Source of the DNA: Pseudomonas parafulva
GTDB lineage: Bacteria; Pseudomonadota; Gammaproteobacteria; Pseudomonadales; Pseudomonadaceae
DNA length: 64,000 nucleotides
Direction of reading: 5' to 3'
Assembly (NCBI RefSeq): GCF_002021815.1
Contig: NZ_CP019952.1
Span: 3,937,001 to 4,001,000 of the forward strand
This document shows, piece by piece, positions 11,431-21,280 of this stretch; the first letter of the stretch is position 1; each line of letters begins with the position of its first letter. A model generated the notes under the pieces. The model did not search any database. It was not told the origin of the DNA and saw only the letters and a list, made by a program, of their open reading frames with translations. The translations under genes were made by a program, and so were the position numbers.

Positions 11431-12076
11431 ATTGGAATTGCCTGGATTCGATACAGTAAGTCAGCAAGTCCTGGTCACTGTCGACATTGAGTTTGCGCAT
11501 CGCCGACACCTTCTGCGCGCTGACTGTCTTGTTGCTGCGCGACAGTTGCCGGGCGATATCACCTACGGTCATCCCAGTGACAAAGAGCCGGATGACCTCG
11601 AGTTCTCTGGGGGACAGCTGATTGAAGCGTGCCTCGACCTTCACGGCTTCGCGCACCACAGATGTGGGTGCCGGCAATGGGCTTCGGTACCGCCGCCGCT
11701 TGCGGATGGCACTCAGCGCTTTTTCGATTTCATCATGCAGGTGATTTTTCTGAATGACCCCTGCCACACCCAGTTCCTGAAGCCGGGACAGAATCAACCC
11801 GTTAGAAATCATGGTCAGAATGATGACCTGGGTGTCCGGGAAGTGACGCAAAATGTACTCGATAAGTTTGAAACCATCCCCGTAGGTGCAATCCCCCGGC
11901 ATATTGAAGTCGGTGATCAAGGTGCGAGGGTTGTGCAGGCGCAGTTGATCGATCAATTCAGATGAGTTGGTGGCTTGACCGACGACTTTATAACGCCCGA
12001 TGCGTTGAATGACTTCACGCACCCCCAGCAGAACGATGGGATGATCGTCAGCGATGACAACCTTGTGATGAGGCAT
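11429..12076 (-). CDS. LuxR/NarL-type response regulator (RcsB/RocA-like) of fimbrial phosphorelay
   Basis: 215 residues. The N-terminal receiver domain has the acidic pair ADDH near residues 9-12 and the phospho-acceptor Asp56 (LITDFNMPGD). The C-terminal LuxR-type HTH runs about residues 148-205 (LSPRELEVIRLFVTGMTVGD, then RSNKTVSAQKV). It is a DNA-binding activator of the type that in P. aeruginosa switches on cup fimbriae (RcsB for cupD, RocA1 for cupB/cupC). The start at 12076 gives a family-sized protein. It is the last gene of a leftward series that begins with the pilus subunit, 28 nt after the hybrid kinase, so co-transcription is likely. Targets are inferred from context, not shown. 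Confidence 0.88.
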   Translation of the reverse strand: MPHHKVVIADDHPIVLLGVREVIQRIGRYKVVGQATNSSELIDQLRLHNPRTLITDFNMPGDCTYGDGFKLIEYILRHFPDTQVIILTMISNGLILSRLQELGVAGVIQKNHLHDEIEKALSAIRKRRRYRSPLPAPTSVVREAVKVEARFNQLSPRELEVIRLFVTGMTVGDIARQLSRSNKTVSAQKVSAMRKLNVDSDQDLLTYCIESRQFQ

Positions 12077-12104
12077 GCAGAAATACTCCAATAGGGGACA
12101 AGGC

Positions 12105-15023
12105 TCATCCGGGAATCTCGTCTGACAAGCGTTGCGCGACCTGGGCAAGCCGCTCGCACAGCGCACGGACTTGCCCGCCCAGGCGTGCGTCCAGCGGCAG
12201 TTCCTGCAACATGTTTTCCAGTCGCTGGCATGCGGTGTACAACGCGGTCGCGTTGATGCTGGCCAATGCACCGCTCAAACTATGCAACCGTTGTTCGACC
12301 AGAACTGCATCGCGCTCGATCACCCCCTTTTCCAACTGTTCGATGTCGCTTGCCAACGTCTGGGCAAGCAATTGGCGCATGGGCTGGGACAATTGAATCC
12401 AGCCTGAAAAATCCTCACTGCCCGGGTCGGTTGCAGCCTGAGTACCAGTCGATCCAGGGCAGTGGTTCATCAGTACCTGCCGCAGTGCACCAAGGCTCAG
12501 AGGCTTGACGATCCACGCGGTCATACCCGCTTGCAGGCAACGCTCACCTTCTTCGCGCAGCGCATTGGCGGTGATGCCGATGATGGGTACGTCCACGCCT
12601 GCCTCTCGCAGCGTGCGGGTCAGCGCGTAGCCGTTCATTTTGGGCATGTTGATGTCGGTGATGACCATGTCGAAACGCTTGGCGTGCCAGAGTTGAAGTG
12701 CCTGGTGGCCATCAGCCGCGACGGTTGGGTAAGCCCCGATGGCTTCGAGCTGCTCACGCATGACCGCCTGGCTGACTGGGTTATCCTCAGCCACCAAAAC
12801 GCTCAACTTCAATGGTGCAGACGGCGCCTGCGACCCCTCTTTTTGCACAGGCACCACGGTCGACGAGGAGGCTACAACGGGCAGGCGTATGAACAGTGAG
12901 AAGCTGCTCCCAAGGCCAGGCTCACTGACCACGCGCATGGTGCCGCCCATCGACTCACTCAAGCGTGAACAAATGGAAAGCCCGAGCCCGGCACCTCCTC
13001 CTTCCTGCCCTGCCGATACCTGGTAGAACGGTTTGAACAGATGCTCCAGGGCCTTTTCGGGAATCCCTTTTCCGGTGTCCGTCACCTGCCATTGCAATAA
13101 CACATCCTGATCGCTGCGCTCTTGAACGATCAAGCGCAGGCGTACGCGTCCAGAGGGGGTGAACTTGATCGCGTTGCCTAGCAAGTTGTGCAGGATCTGC
13201 CTGATCCGCCCGGCATCCCCTTCTACCTGTGCAGGCACATGGGCGTCTATTTCAGCTTCAAGCTGCAGCCCTTTACTTTGAGCTGTGGCTTCGAAACTGG
13301 CCTGTGCGTCGTCGACCAGCTGACGCGGATCGAAAGCGGCATGCTCGAATGCCATCTGCCCAGACTCGATCTTGGTCACATCCAGAACGTTACTGATCAG
13401 CTGGAACAGCACTGTCGACGAGTTTTCGATGATTTGCAGGTAATGCCGCTGGCGCTTACTGAGCTCGGTCAGCGAGAGCAGTTCAAGATTGCCCAGCACA
13501 CCGTAGAGCGGGGTTCTAATTTCATGGCTCATGGTGGCCAGGAAAACGGTCTTGGCCTCATTGGCAGCCGTTGCACGCTGGTGGGCCTGGTTGAGCTGCA
13601 ATTGCTCGTCGACGTGGCGGGTGATGTCATTGCAGCCGCAGAGGAACACGTCTTCTCCGTCGTAACGGGTAGCGACCGCTACCACCTGGACGTAACGCCC
13701 GTCTACCTGCAGGCACAGTTCGCCCGGCGCCTGGTCGCCGTGGTTATCACGCAGCAGTTGAAGCACCGCTGCGGTAACGCCCAGTTGTACTGCGCACTCG
13801 TTTTCCAACAACACCCTGTGATCGTGGCGCCTCACAACGCACAGCCCGACCGGCACGTTGTGAAGGATGATGCGGCTGAAGGCCTCGCTTTCCGCCAGCC
13901 GGACTTGAGCTCGCTGAGCGGGTCGAACGATGCGCGACTTGTACCAGTGATTGACCCAGAGCCCTAGCAGGATCGCAGCGATGATTGTCAACGCCAGGCC
14001 AAGCAGAGGCCATTTGGCGTAGCGCAGAAAGTCCCCGTAGCTGATGGCATACAGCCCAGTCCACGCGTCTCCCGACGACGACATCATCTTGAAACGCAAG
14101 CCGCTCCGGTTGAAGCTCAGGCCAAGCGGGGCCAGATCACCCTTGCCGCGCTCTCCCATCAAGACCTTGCCATCTGGGGAAATCAGGGTGAACTGGTTGT
14201 AGACCGATAGCCTGAGCACACGCTCGAATTCATCGACCTGCTCCGTATCCATTACCGCAGCCAAAACCATTTCCCTATCGCCCGTCGCACTCGGCTTGAG
14301 GGTGTGCTCGGGCGCCAGCTTCAAAAGTGCGACCATGCGCAGGTTGTCGTTGTAAAGGCGCGCTGGCGCTCGCACCCAATGGACACGCTGGTCGGGCAGC
14401 ATGTCGGGTTGAGCCAACAAGTGCACCAAGCGATCGACCACGGTTACATAATGGCGAGGCAGCAGCGGCTGATGCTGACGCTGGTCGCCAGCAGCGGGCA
14501 CGGCAATGCTTGCGCCCGCTCCCCGTTCGAGCACGAACAGTTGTGGCGATGCGTAGAACGAGCGGGCCCAGAACCCCCCGTAGTAGTCGGTCAGACGCAA
14601 CCCCAACCCCAAGGCGCCGCGTATTTCCTGGTCCCGGAAATCGCCGGTGTAGGCCAGGGTGAAGGGTAAGGAAAGTTCGAATCCCTTCGCCTTGAGCAGT
14701 GTCTTGCCGTCGATGCTCGTTGAATCGAGCATTGTGACACCCTGCTCCACGGGTGGAGGAAGCTCGCCACCGGCTGGCATGCTGTTGGCCAGATTCTGCA
14801 GGAAGATCTCGTGCTCATGGATGATTTCGATCACCCGGGCAAAATGCAGCTCCAGCCGCTGCTGCTCCGATTCAAGCAGGCGCGACACTGCCCAGTAACA
14901 CGTACTGGACAACAGCAGCATGAGCCCGCTGAGCAGCAGGATTGCCTTGTTCAGGCGCTGAGAGCTGCGCGCAAGTTTGTCCATGCGCAAGCTTGCATTT
15001 TTCATGGTGTTGATCGTCGACAT
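12105..15023 (-). CDS. hybrid sensor histidine kinase with receiver and HPt domains (RcsC/BvgS-like)
   Basis: 972 residues. Layout: membrane segment about 27-47, periplasmic sensor region to about 335, second membrane segment about 338-357, a PAS-like stretch, HisKA with His500 ([11 protein letters not shown]), HATPase (NLLGNAIKF, DTGKGIPEKA, GLGLSICSRL), a receiver with Asp790 (VITDINMPKMNG), and a C-terminal HPt with His914 (RLHSLSGALA). This is a complete His-Asp-His relay that can feed the neighbouring response regulators. In PA14 the equivalent RcsC acts with PvrS on RcsB to control cupD fimbriae. Start chosen at the ATG at 15023; 15059 and 15005 are alternatives with poorer signals. The ligand is unknown. 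Confidence 0.87.
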   Translation of the reverse strand: MSTINTMKNASLRMDKLARSSQRLNKAILLLSGLMLLLSSTCYWAVSRLLESEQQRLELHFARVIEIIHEHEIFLQNLANSMPAGGELPPPVEQGVTMLDSTSIDGKTLLKAKGFELSLPFTLAYTGDFRDQEIRGALGLGLRLTDYYGGFWARSFYASPQLFVLERGAGASIAVPAAGDQRQHQPLLPRHYVTVVDRLVHLLAQPDMLPDQRVHWVRAPARLYNDNLRMVALLKLAPEHTLKPSATGDREMVLAAVMDTEQVDEFERVLRLSVYNQFTLISPDGKVLMGERGKGDLAPLGLSFNRSGLRFKMMSSSGDAWTGLYAISYGDFLRYAKWPLLGLALTIIAAILLGLWVNHWYKSRIVRPAQRAQVRLAESEAFSRIILHNVPVGLCVVRRHDHRVLLENECAVQLGVTAAVLQLLRDNHGDQAPGELCLQVDGRYVQVVAVATRYDGEDVFLCGCNDITRHVDEQLQLNQAHQRATAANEAKTVFLATMSHEIRTPLYGVLGNLELLSLTELSKRQRHYLQIIENSSTVLFQLISNVLDVTKIESGQMAFEHAAFDPRQLVDDAQASFEATAQSKGLQLEAEIDAHVPAQVEGDAGRIRQILHNLLGNAIKFTPSGRVRLRLIVQERSDQDVLLQWQVTDTGKGIPEKALEHLFKPFYQVSAGQEGGGAGLGLSICSRLSESMGGTMRVVSEPGLGSSFSLFIRLPVVASSSTVVPVQKEGSQAPSAPLKLSVLVAEDNPVSQAVMREQLEAIGAYPTVAADGHQALQLWHAKRFDMVITDINMPKMNGYALTRTLREAGVDVPIIGITANALREEGERCLQAGMTAWIVKPLSLGALRQVLMNHCPGSTGTQAATDPGSEDFSGWIQLSQPMRQLLAQTLASDIEQLEKGVIERDAVLVEQRLHSLSGALASINATALYTACQRLENMLQELPLDARLGGQVRALCERLAQVAQRLSDEIPG

Positions 15024-15120
15024 CACTCTATGAAGGTGAGAGTGCTCCAACAGACACAAAATTCATGCCATATAGCGACATATTTACGTAGCTGAAACGT
15101 TTATTCGAGCATCCGATTCT

Positions 15121-16305
15121 TTATTCAACGCTCTGCCCGTTTAGCAAATAGAGCATGTTGTCTCGGTCCACGGCTGGAGAGATGATGAACCCCTGCACCT
15201 GGTGACACTGGGCCTTGCGTACAACTTCCAATTCCTCTCGCGTTTCAACACCTTCTGCTACTGTCACCAGCCCCAACGCGCGCCCGAGGTGGACGGCACT
15301 GGCCAAGGCGATGGCCATGTCGGGGTTGCATGCACAACCACTGACCAAGGAGCGATCAATCTTCATTTCGGTGAAAGGCGTGGAGATCAGGTTGGAATAG
15401 GAACTGTACCCTTTGCCGAAATCATCCTGCGCCAGGCCGAAGCCCATCATGCGCAGCCGGCACGTCCCTGCAAAGTAATCGCTGGAGCGCCGGGTGGTCG
15501 ACGTTTCTGTCAACTCGAAGGTGATGGTCCTGGGGTCGGCGCCTCGTCCTCGAACCTTTCGGTGCAGCGTGTCGACCAGATCGGGACGGTCCAGCAGGTG
15601 CGTGGGCAGATTGATCGAGACCGGTAGCCTGTATCCTTCTGCGGCCCAAAGCGATTGAGCGCTAAGCGTTTGCTCAAGCATGTTGCACAGCAGCGGCAAA
15701 TCAAGCCTTGCAGCCTCCAAATCGGGCAGAAATGCCCGCGGCAGCAAGAGACCTTCGGCTGGATGCAGCCATCTGGCCAGGGCCTCGGCACCGACGATCC
15801 TGCCGTCGAGCAGGGATTTCTTGGGCTGAAACCACGCCTGTATCTCGCCCGCCTGCAGTGCACGGGTAAGCGCGCTGGCCGAATGACCACCGGAACAGGA
15901 TCGAGGTTGCAAGTGGCCTTGAGCGCAGGCGCTATCCATGTAGCGACGCAGTGCAGCGACATGATGCGCCTGCACGGGCTTGCTGATCATGCCGGCCAGG
16001 CGAATACCGAGGTTCTCGGCGACCTTGCCAACGCCGGCGAGCACGCGCGCAGAAGCCGCGGTCATCAGCCCCAGCGCCGGAGGCGTCGGTAGCAGGCTCA
16101 TCTTCTGGATGAACTGTACGCCGTCCAATTGCGGCATCATCAGGTCAGTGACGACAAGGTGGTAGGCCTGGTTGCGCAACTGCTCGATCGCCAGGTTGGC
16201 ATCGGCTTGCAGCGCGACGTCGAACCCACCGACGGACCGGAACAGCTGTGCCAGGTGCTGGTGTTGAAAGGGGTGATCCTCGACGATCAAAACGCGATAG
16301 ATCAT
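15121..16305 (-). CDS. receiver-EAL response regulator, c-di-GMP phosphodiesterase (PvrR/RocR-like)
   Basis: 394 residues, almost the length of RocR. Receiver domain about 1-120 with Asp54 (VVTDLMMPQLDG); EAL domain about 148-390. The metal and substrate residues are in place: EAL at 174-176, Asn in INLP (233), ELTE near 264-267, DDFGKGYSS near 294-302, Lys in EMKIDRSL, and AEGVETREE near 350-357. An active phosphodiesterase is therefore predicted, switched by phosphorylation, lowering c-di-GMP and probably opposing fimbrial or biofilm output. Its start overlaps the upstream kinase stop by one base (TGATG), so translation is likely coupled. P. aeruginosa PvrR and RocR/SadR are the closest functional analogues I know. 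Confidence 0.88.
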   Translation of the reverse strand: MIYRVLIVEDHPFQHQHLAQLFRSVGGFDVALQADANLAIEQLRNQAYHLVVTDLMMPQLDGVQFIQKMSLLPTPPALGLMTAASARVLAGVGKVAENLGIRLAGMISKPVQAHHVAALRRYMDSACAQGHLQPRSCSGGHSASALTRALQAGEIQAWFQPKKSLLDGRIVGAEALARWLHPAEGLLLPRAFLPDLEAARLDLPLLCNMLEQTLSAQSLWAAEGYRLPVSINLPTHLLDRPDLVDTLHRKVRGRGADPRTITFELTETSTTRRSSDYFAGTCRLRMMGFGLAQDDFGKGYSSYSNLISTPFTEMKIDRSLVSGCACNPDMAIALASAVHLGRALGLVTVAEGVETREELEVVRKAQCHQVQGFIISPAVDRDNMLYLLNGQSVE

Positions 16306-19127
16306 CAGGCCGCGCCCTTACGGTACGGCAGCAGGCACTGGTAGAGCGCGTGCAACGTGAAGGGTTTGACCAGAAACTGGTCCATTCCGGCGCCCAGGCA
16401 ACGCTCCGCCTCATCGAGCATGGCGTTGGCGGTTGCGCCCACAATGGGGATGGCATGGCCCTGTTGCCGCAGGTGCTGCGCCAGCTGGTACCCGTTGATC
16501 CTGGGCATGTTCACGTCGGTCAGCACCAGGTCGAAGACTTCCTTCTGACACAGCGCCAGCGCTTGCTCGCCATCATTGGCAAGAGTGACCGTGCAGCCGA
16601 GCTTCTCCAGTTGATCCCGCAGGATCAGCTGGTTGATGACATTGTCCTCAGCCACCAGCACATGAATGCACAGTTTGGTTTCGATCATTGCTTGACGGGC
16701 TGTGGCGCTGTGTCGGGCCTCGATGCCCTGGGCCTGGCTCACCGCCTGGTTAAGGCACTGAAGATTGTTCAGCCCCACCTGCCAGTATTGAGTCGAAGGG
16801 CGAGAAAGCGCGTGCTCATCGGCGCAGGCCAATACCAATGGGCCAGGCCATTGCCTGATGACAGCCGAGCTGGCAGGCCCTGGACATAACTCGACCAGTA
16901 CGATGCCCGGCTCATGACGGACGTCCGGCACGCCAATCGCCTGCGCCCGGGCACCCCAGCGACGCAGCCACCCAGCGGCATGATCGGCCAGTTCGGGAAC
17001 AGGTGAATAAACCATCACGCCTTGGTTGAGCAATGGCTGGGCCCAGCTCTGATCTTCATCGAGCGCCAATTGCCCGAGCGGCAGCGTGAACGAAAAGCTG
17101 CTGCCCAGGCCCGGCTCGCTGAACACACGAATCGACCCGTTCATCAACTCGACCAGCCGCTTGCAGATGGACAGGCCCAGGCCGGTCCCTGCCACCGTGT
17201 TGGTACTGGGACCACTTTGAAAGAAGGGCTCGAACAGGTGCTGCTGGTCCTGCTCGGGGATGCCCTGCCCCGTGTCCACTACCTGCCAGCGCAGCATCAT
17301 GCGCTCCCCTTCGATCCCAACCAGGTGAAGCCTGACCATGATTCGGCCACTGCGGGTGAACTTGACCGCGTTGCTGAGCAGGTTGCCAAGGATCTGGCGG
17401 GTACGCGTCGTGTCGCCCAATACCTGCTCAGGAAGCTGCGGGTCCATGCAACTGAGCAACTGCAACCCTTTGGTGTGCGCAGCCCCCATATAGCCCTGCA
17501 TAACGTCCTGGGTCAGCTCGACGGGTGAGAACGCACTGACTTCCAGCGCCAGTTGCCCGGCCTCGATCTTGGACACATCCAGCACATCGCAGATCAGCTG
17601 CAGCAAGGTGGCCGATGAGCCTTCGATGGCATTGAGGTACCCCCTTTGCTGGCTATCGAGGTGGGTGCGCGAAAGCAGTTCGAGCGTTGCAAGCATGCCG
17701 TAGAGCGGTGTGCGGATTTCATGGCTCATGGTGGCCAGAAACAGTGTTTTCGCTTCATTGGCAGCATCGGCCAGCGCCCTGGCCTGTTGCAGCGAAAGCT
17801 CGGCGGTTTTTCGTTCGGTGATGTCGCTGAAGGCGCAGATCAGAACATCTTCGCGTCGATAGCGGGTAGGTGCATAACTCAGACACAGGTGACGACCATC
17901 GGCCATTTGCAGCTCTTCTGTGCAACTGGTCTGCGCAGGCTTGCCAAACGCACGGGTAATCCAGTCCTGACAGGCTCGGGTTCGCTCATCGCCCATTACA
18001 AGCCACTGCTCGCTCAGCCGATTGGCCAACACCACCGCACCGTCACGACGACGCAATACACACAGCGCAACCGGGGCGGTGCGGATGACGGCACTGCTAA
18101 ACGCTTCGCTTTCGACCAATGCCTCGATTCGAGCAGCTGCCGGGCGGATGAGTCGCAAGTCGACCCGGCGGACCAGCCACAGCATCAGCAGTGTGACGGC
18201 GACACTGATCAATACTGCCAGCCCGAACGGCAGAATCAGCACTGGGACGATAGAGGCCAAGGGTGTGCTGTAGATGATCTGCCAGTCCGAATGGTCGAGC
18301 TGTTTGCGAATGCTCAGGCGGTCTGGGAGCCAATAGCCGCCTTCCCAACCGAAACCATCATCCACGTGCGTTGCCGTATGGCGCTGGGAAGTCAATTGCT
18401 GCTCGCGGTCCTTGCTGGCGATGATCTGGCTTGCACTGTCGACCAGCTGGAATTCACCCGCCTGCTCATGGCGCAACGCTGCCACCAGCTGCGGGCCCTC
18501 TACTTCAAGCCCCAGCCAACCTGAAGCGCGGTCGCGCTCATCCATGGCAATGAAAATGTAGAGCGAGGGCGGTTTATCGTCTCCAGGGTCCGCCAGCCAG
18601 ATTTGCTCGTTTCCTGGTTCGCCAGTCGATCCGCGCAGGCGTTGCAGCACGGCGTTGGGAACCTGGGGTGGGACCTCGGGCCGGCTGTAGAGCCACTGCA
18701 CCGACGCATCCAAAGCGTGCGGCACGTATACCAGGTTGGTCTGCTTGGTGCGCAAAAAATCCAGCATGCGCGGCGTCAGCCACAAGCTCCAGGTACCGCT
18801 GGGCTGACGGAGAACAATATGGACTTCCTCGCCCGGAATGTAAGTTTCGCTATCGCTGGCAGTGGCAGCGTGCTTGACCGTCGAGAGCCCCAGCGACTTG
18901 AGCAAGGTCTGACGGCTGACAAAGAAATCCTGGGCGTTGAAGATGGCCTCGTTCATGTACCTGCGCCGGGACGAAATCTCCTCGTTCAGGGTCATGCGCA
19001 TGTAACCGTAGGCGCCGACATAGACACCCGCTACGAGGGTGATCGCAAACAGGCGTAGAAGATTACGCGCTGCAATAGGCGTTGACAGGTTCCACTGGGC
19101 GGCAGGTAACAGGTTGGCTAGCTTCAT
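16305..19127 (-). CDS. hybrid sensor histidine kinase without HPt (PvrS/RocS-like)
   Basis: 940 residues. Membrane segment about 24-42, a periplasmic sensor of about 240 residues, second membrane segment about 292-320 ([20 protein letters not shown]), a PAS-like linker, HisKA with His469 ([13 protein letters not shown]), HATPase ([31 protein letters not shown]), a degenerate receiver-like stretch about 700-790, and a true receiver with Asp871 ([12 protein letters not shown]). Unlike its neighbour it ends right after the receiver and has no HPt, so phosphate must pass through an HPt elsewhere; the adjacent kinase is the obvious source. The gene overlaps the EAL regulator at its stop. It starts 76 bp after the fimbrial chaperone gene, same strand. 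Confidence 0.87.
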   Translation of the reverse strand: MKLANLLPAAQWNLSTPIAARNLLRLFAITLVAGVYVGAYGYMRMTLNEEISSRRRYMNEAIFNAQDFFVSRQTLLKSLGLSTVKHAATASDSETYIPGEEVHIVLRQPSGTWSLWLTPRMLDFLRTKQTNLVYVPHALDASVQWLYSRPEVPPQVPNAVLQRLRGSTGEPGNEQIWLADPGDDKPPSLYIFIAMDERDRASGWLGLEVEGPQLVAALRHEQAGEFQLVDSASQIIASKDREQQLTSQRHTATHVDDGFGWEGGYWLPDRLSIRKQLDHSDWQIIYSTPLASIVPVLILPFGLAVLISVAVTLLMLWLVRRVDLRLIRPAAARIEALVESEAFSSAVIRTAPVALCVLRRRDGAVVLANRLSEQWLVMGDERTRACQDWITRAFGKPAQTSCTEELQMADGRHLCLSYAPTRYRREDVLICAFSDITERKTAELSLQQARALADAANEAKTLFLATMSHEIRTPLYGMLATLELLSRTHLDSQQRGYLNAIEGSSATLLQLICDVLDVSKIEAGQLALEVSAFSPVELTQDVMQGYMGAAHTKGLQLLSCMDPQLPEQVLGDTTRTRQILGNLLSNAVKFTRSGRIMVRLHLVGIEGERMMLRWQVVDTGQGIPEQDQQHLFEPFFQSGPSTNTVAGTGLGLSICKRLVELMNGSIRVFSEPGLGSSFSFTLPLGQLALDEDQSWAQPLLNQGVMVYSPVPELADHAAGWLRRWGARAQAIGVPDVRHEPGIVLVELCPGPASSAVIRQWPGPLVLACADEHALSRPSTQYWQVGLNNLQCLNQAVSQAQGIEARHSATARQAMIETKLCIHVLVAEDNVINQLILRDQLEKLGCTVTLANDGEQALALCQKEVFDLVLTDVNMPRINGYQLAQHLRQQGHAIPIVGATANAMLDEAERCLGAGMDQFLVKPFTLHALYQCLLPYRKGAA

Positions 19128-19203
19128 GCAGCCAGCCTAGGGGCGGCACCGACAGACCTGAATAGGACGAATCTCAATCTGGCGATACGCCACGTGGCCT
19201 TGC

Positions 19204-19941
19204 TCAAGGGCTGATGGACACAGGGTGTGTGATGGGCCGCTCACCGCGTTGTGCGTTACCCTCGTCATCGAGCCATGAAAAGCGAAACGTCGCGTCGCTA
19301 GGCACGGTGGCCGGTGCCGTCTGCCGTTGCATACTGAACGGTGCCAGCAAAGGCGCATCCAGAGCGATCGAGCCCTTGCCTTCGCCGATCTGCGCGTGGG
19401 AGAGGGAGATGTAGAACGGCGTTGGATTGCGCAACTGGACACTGCGACCTTGGGCCGTGACCACCAGGTGCGAAGGTGCTAGCTCAGCCTTGCTCGACAA
19501 ACCCTGGGGCCGGTAGATGACTTTCAACTGAGTGCGGAGCGTGATCGTCAGACGCGTCGCACCCTCGTCCAGCACCTCGGTTGGCCGAGGTGGAATCTCG
19601 TACACATTAAGCCAGTACAACGACTCTCGATCCTGGGCAAGCACCTGCCCGGTCGTGACGAGGCGCACGCTTCGCTGCTGTTGGGGTTCAAGCCTGAACA
19701 TCGGGGGAAGCGGCATGATCGGTGCGCTCGCGGTGTCCGGCGTGACAGCCAGGTCCCCATTGTCGACCCAAGTCTGGACCACGACCGGATAGGCGTTTTG
19801 ATTGACCAGTGCCAGTGAGGTTTCGCGCTGGCCTTCATGCACGATGACCCTCGTGCGCTCGGCAGTGACCCCAGCGTTGGCGAGCGTGCTGATCAGCATA
19901 GCGACCAGCAGCAGCAGACGTTGCCCACAGCTACTGAACAC
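19204..19941 (-). CDS. second periplasmic fimbrial chaperone (CupA5/CupD5 position)
   Basis: 245 residues with a signal peptide (LLLLVAMLISTLANAG). The two-domain PapD/FimC-type chaperone fold is indicated by the N-terminal TRVIVHEGQRETSLALVNQN and the conserved DRESLYWLNVYEIPP stretch near 105-120, followed by an RTQLKVIYRP segment containing the usual subunit-anchoring Arg/Lys region. It would cap pilus subunits in the periplasm by donor-strand complementation. Its start lies 11 bp inside the end of the tip-protein gene, so the two are translationally linked. A second dedicated chaperone, often for the tip adhesin, is known from CupA and CupB systems. Confidence 0.87.
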   Translation of the reverse strand: MFSSCGQRLLLLVAMLISTLANAGVTAERTRVIVHEGQRETSLALVNQNAYPVVVQTWVDNGDLAVTPDTASAPIMPLPPMFRLEPQQQRSVRLVTTGQVLAQDRESLYWLNVYEIPPRPTEVLDEGATRLTITLRTQLKVIYRPQGLSSKAELAPSHLVVTAQGRSVQLRNPTPFYISLSHAQIGEGKGSIALDAPLLAPFSMQRQTAPATVPSDATFRFSWLDDEGNAQRGERPITHPVSISP

Positions 19942-21280
19942 GTATCACCACCTGCGCTGTGGCCTCGACCCGGCCAGGCCTTACGGTAGGCAGGGTGCCG
20001 GTGGAGAGTTTCTCCAGACGCGCTCGGAATGTCTCGGTGTACTGGCCGATGCCATTGACGGTACCGGTCAGGTTGGCAGCGCTGCTGATCACCGGGTACC
20101 AACCCCGGCCAGCCGCACCACTGCCATTGGCAGAATCCTCATTGGCCAGCAAATTGATGGGCGCACCGCCGCGCAGCAGCCGTATGCCTACGCCCTGCGC
20201 CACACCTGCCTGGCCATAACGGTCCGCCAGCAGGTAGGTCAGGCCGCCCTGGGCATTGACCAGGCCCAGGGAAGACGACGCAGCCAGGGCACCGGAGGAA
20301 ACCTTGATGCCAATGGCCGTACCGTTGGCGCTGGTGCTGTTCACGATGTTGCTCTGGCAGCGAAAGTTGATCTGAAAGGGCATTTCGCGGCGGCCGCCCG
20401 CGTTGATTTCGCTCACGCTGATCGAGGGAAACACGACATAGGGGGTGACACTGGTGACGCTGCAGGTGGGATAACGCTTGAGCGTGACCTTGTTGTACAA
20501 GCCCAACGCACCAGGCCAGTTCCCGTACCAGCCACTCCAGTTTCCATAGTGCGTTTGACCCACTGTCGGATAGGCCAGCCCAGGCCCCTTGATGGCGATA
20601 TAGGCCGCCGGCTGTGCGTAGCCGTAAAGCTGCGATGAAACCGTGTCGCTGTAGTAGTTGTAGCTGGGATCTTTGGGTGCACTGAACAGCTCCGCGCGAA
20701 CGGCACTGAGGTTCTTGGCCTTGACCAGCTGATACCCGCGCGAGTCGGTGTCCAGCCCCGTGAGCCGCCGCTCCTGCCAGACGTCGGTGAACAGTTGGCC
20801 GGTTGCCAGGTGAGTCAGGCGCAACAGCACATTCGTCCAGGCTGTCCGGTAGGCGCTGCGCAAGCCCAGGGTGTTGCCGACGCTGTCGCCCCCCTGGAAC
20901 CAGCCGCTGTAGACGTCGTCACCATTGGTGGAAAACATCTCGTAAACCGCATCCCGGGCCTCGCAGCGAAAAAACACGTATTCCGGGTTGAATCCGGCCG
21001 TAGCACCGTATTGGGTGAAAGGCGCTACCGAGCTGGCAATCAATGAACCGTAAGGCTGAAAGCTGGGGTCGCTGACGTTGATCACGCTAGGTAAGCCCAA
21101 GGAGCCATTGCAGGTATCACAGCCACCGGCCCACGCACCGGCAGTGCCCTCCCCGGGGCGGATGGCATCGTTGGCCGTGGTAGTGGCGGCGCCCACATAG
21201 GTGACCTTGTAACAAGTCGCCCAGGCGTTCTGAACGGTTGCGAACACAAAGGCTGCCAACAGCCAAGCCCTGAACGTCAT
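19931..21280 (-). CDS. fimbrial tip protein / adhesin of chaperone-usher pilus
   Basis: 449 residues with a signal peptide (FRAWLLAAFVFATVQNAWA). The N-terminal ~270 residues form an unrecognised, Cys-containing and Tyr/Gly-rich domain (a probable receptor-binding domain, with CDTCNGS near 54). From about 275 on it has pilin-like features: NFRCQSNIV, GIKVSS and the final VEATAQVVIRVQ, which resembles the C-terminal strand recognised by chaperones. The larger size and two-domain form mark it as the tip adhesin (CupA4/CupD4 position) rather than the shaft. It overlaps the usher by 4 bp (ATGA) and the second chaperone by 11 bp. Receptor unknown. Confidence 0.8.
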   Translation of the reverse strand: MTFRAWLLAAFVFATVQNAWATCYKVTYVGAATTTANDAIRPGEGTAGAWAGGCDTCNGSLGLPSVINVSDPSFQPYGSLIASSVAPFTQYGATAGFNPEYVFFRCEARDAVYEMFSTNGDDVYSGWFQGGDSVGNTLGLRSAYRTAWTNVLLRLTHLATGQLFTDVWQERRLTGLDTDSRGYQLVKAKNLSAVRAELFSAPKDPSYNYYSDTVSSQLYGYAQPAAYIAIKGPGLAYPTVGQTHYGNWSGWYGNWPGALGLYNKVTLKRYPTCSVTSVTPYVVFPSISVSEINAGGRREMPFQINFRCQSNIVNSTSANGTAIGIKVSSGALAASSSLGLVNAQGGLTYLLADRYGQAGVAQGVGIRLLRGGAPINLLANEDSANGSGAAGRGWYPVISSAANLTGTVNGIGQYTETFRARLEKLSTGTLPTVRPGRVEATAQVVIRVQ

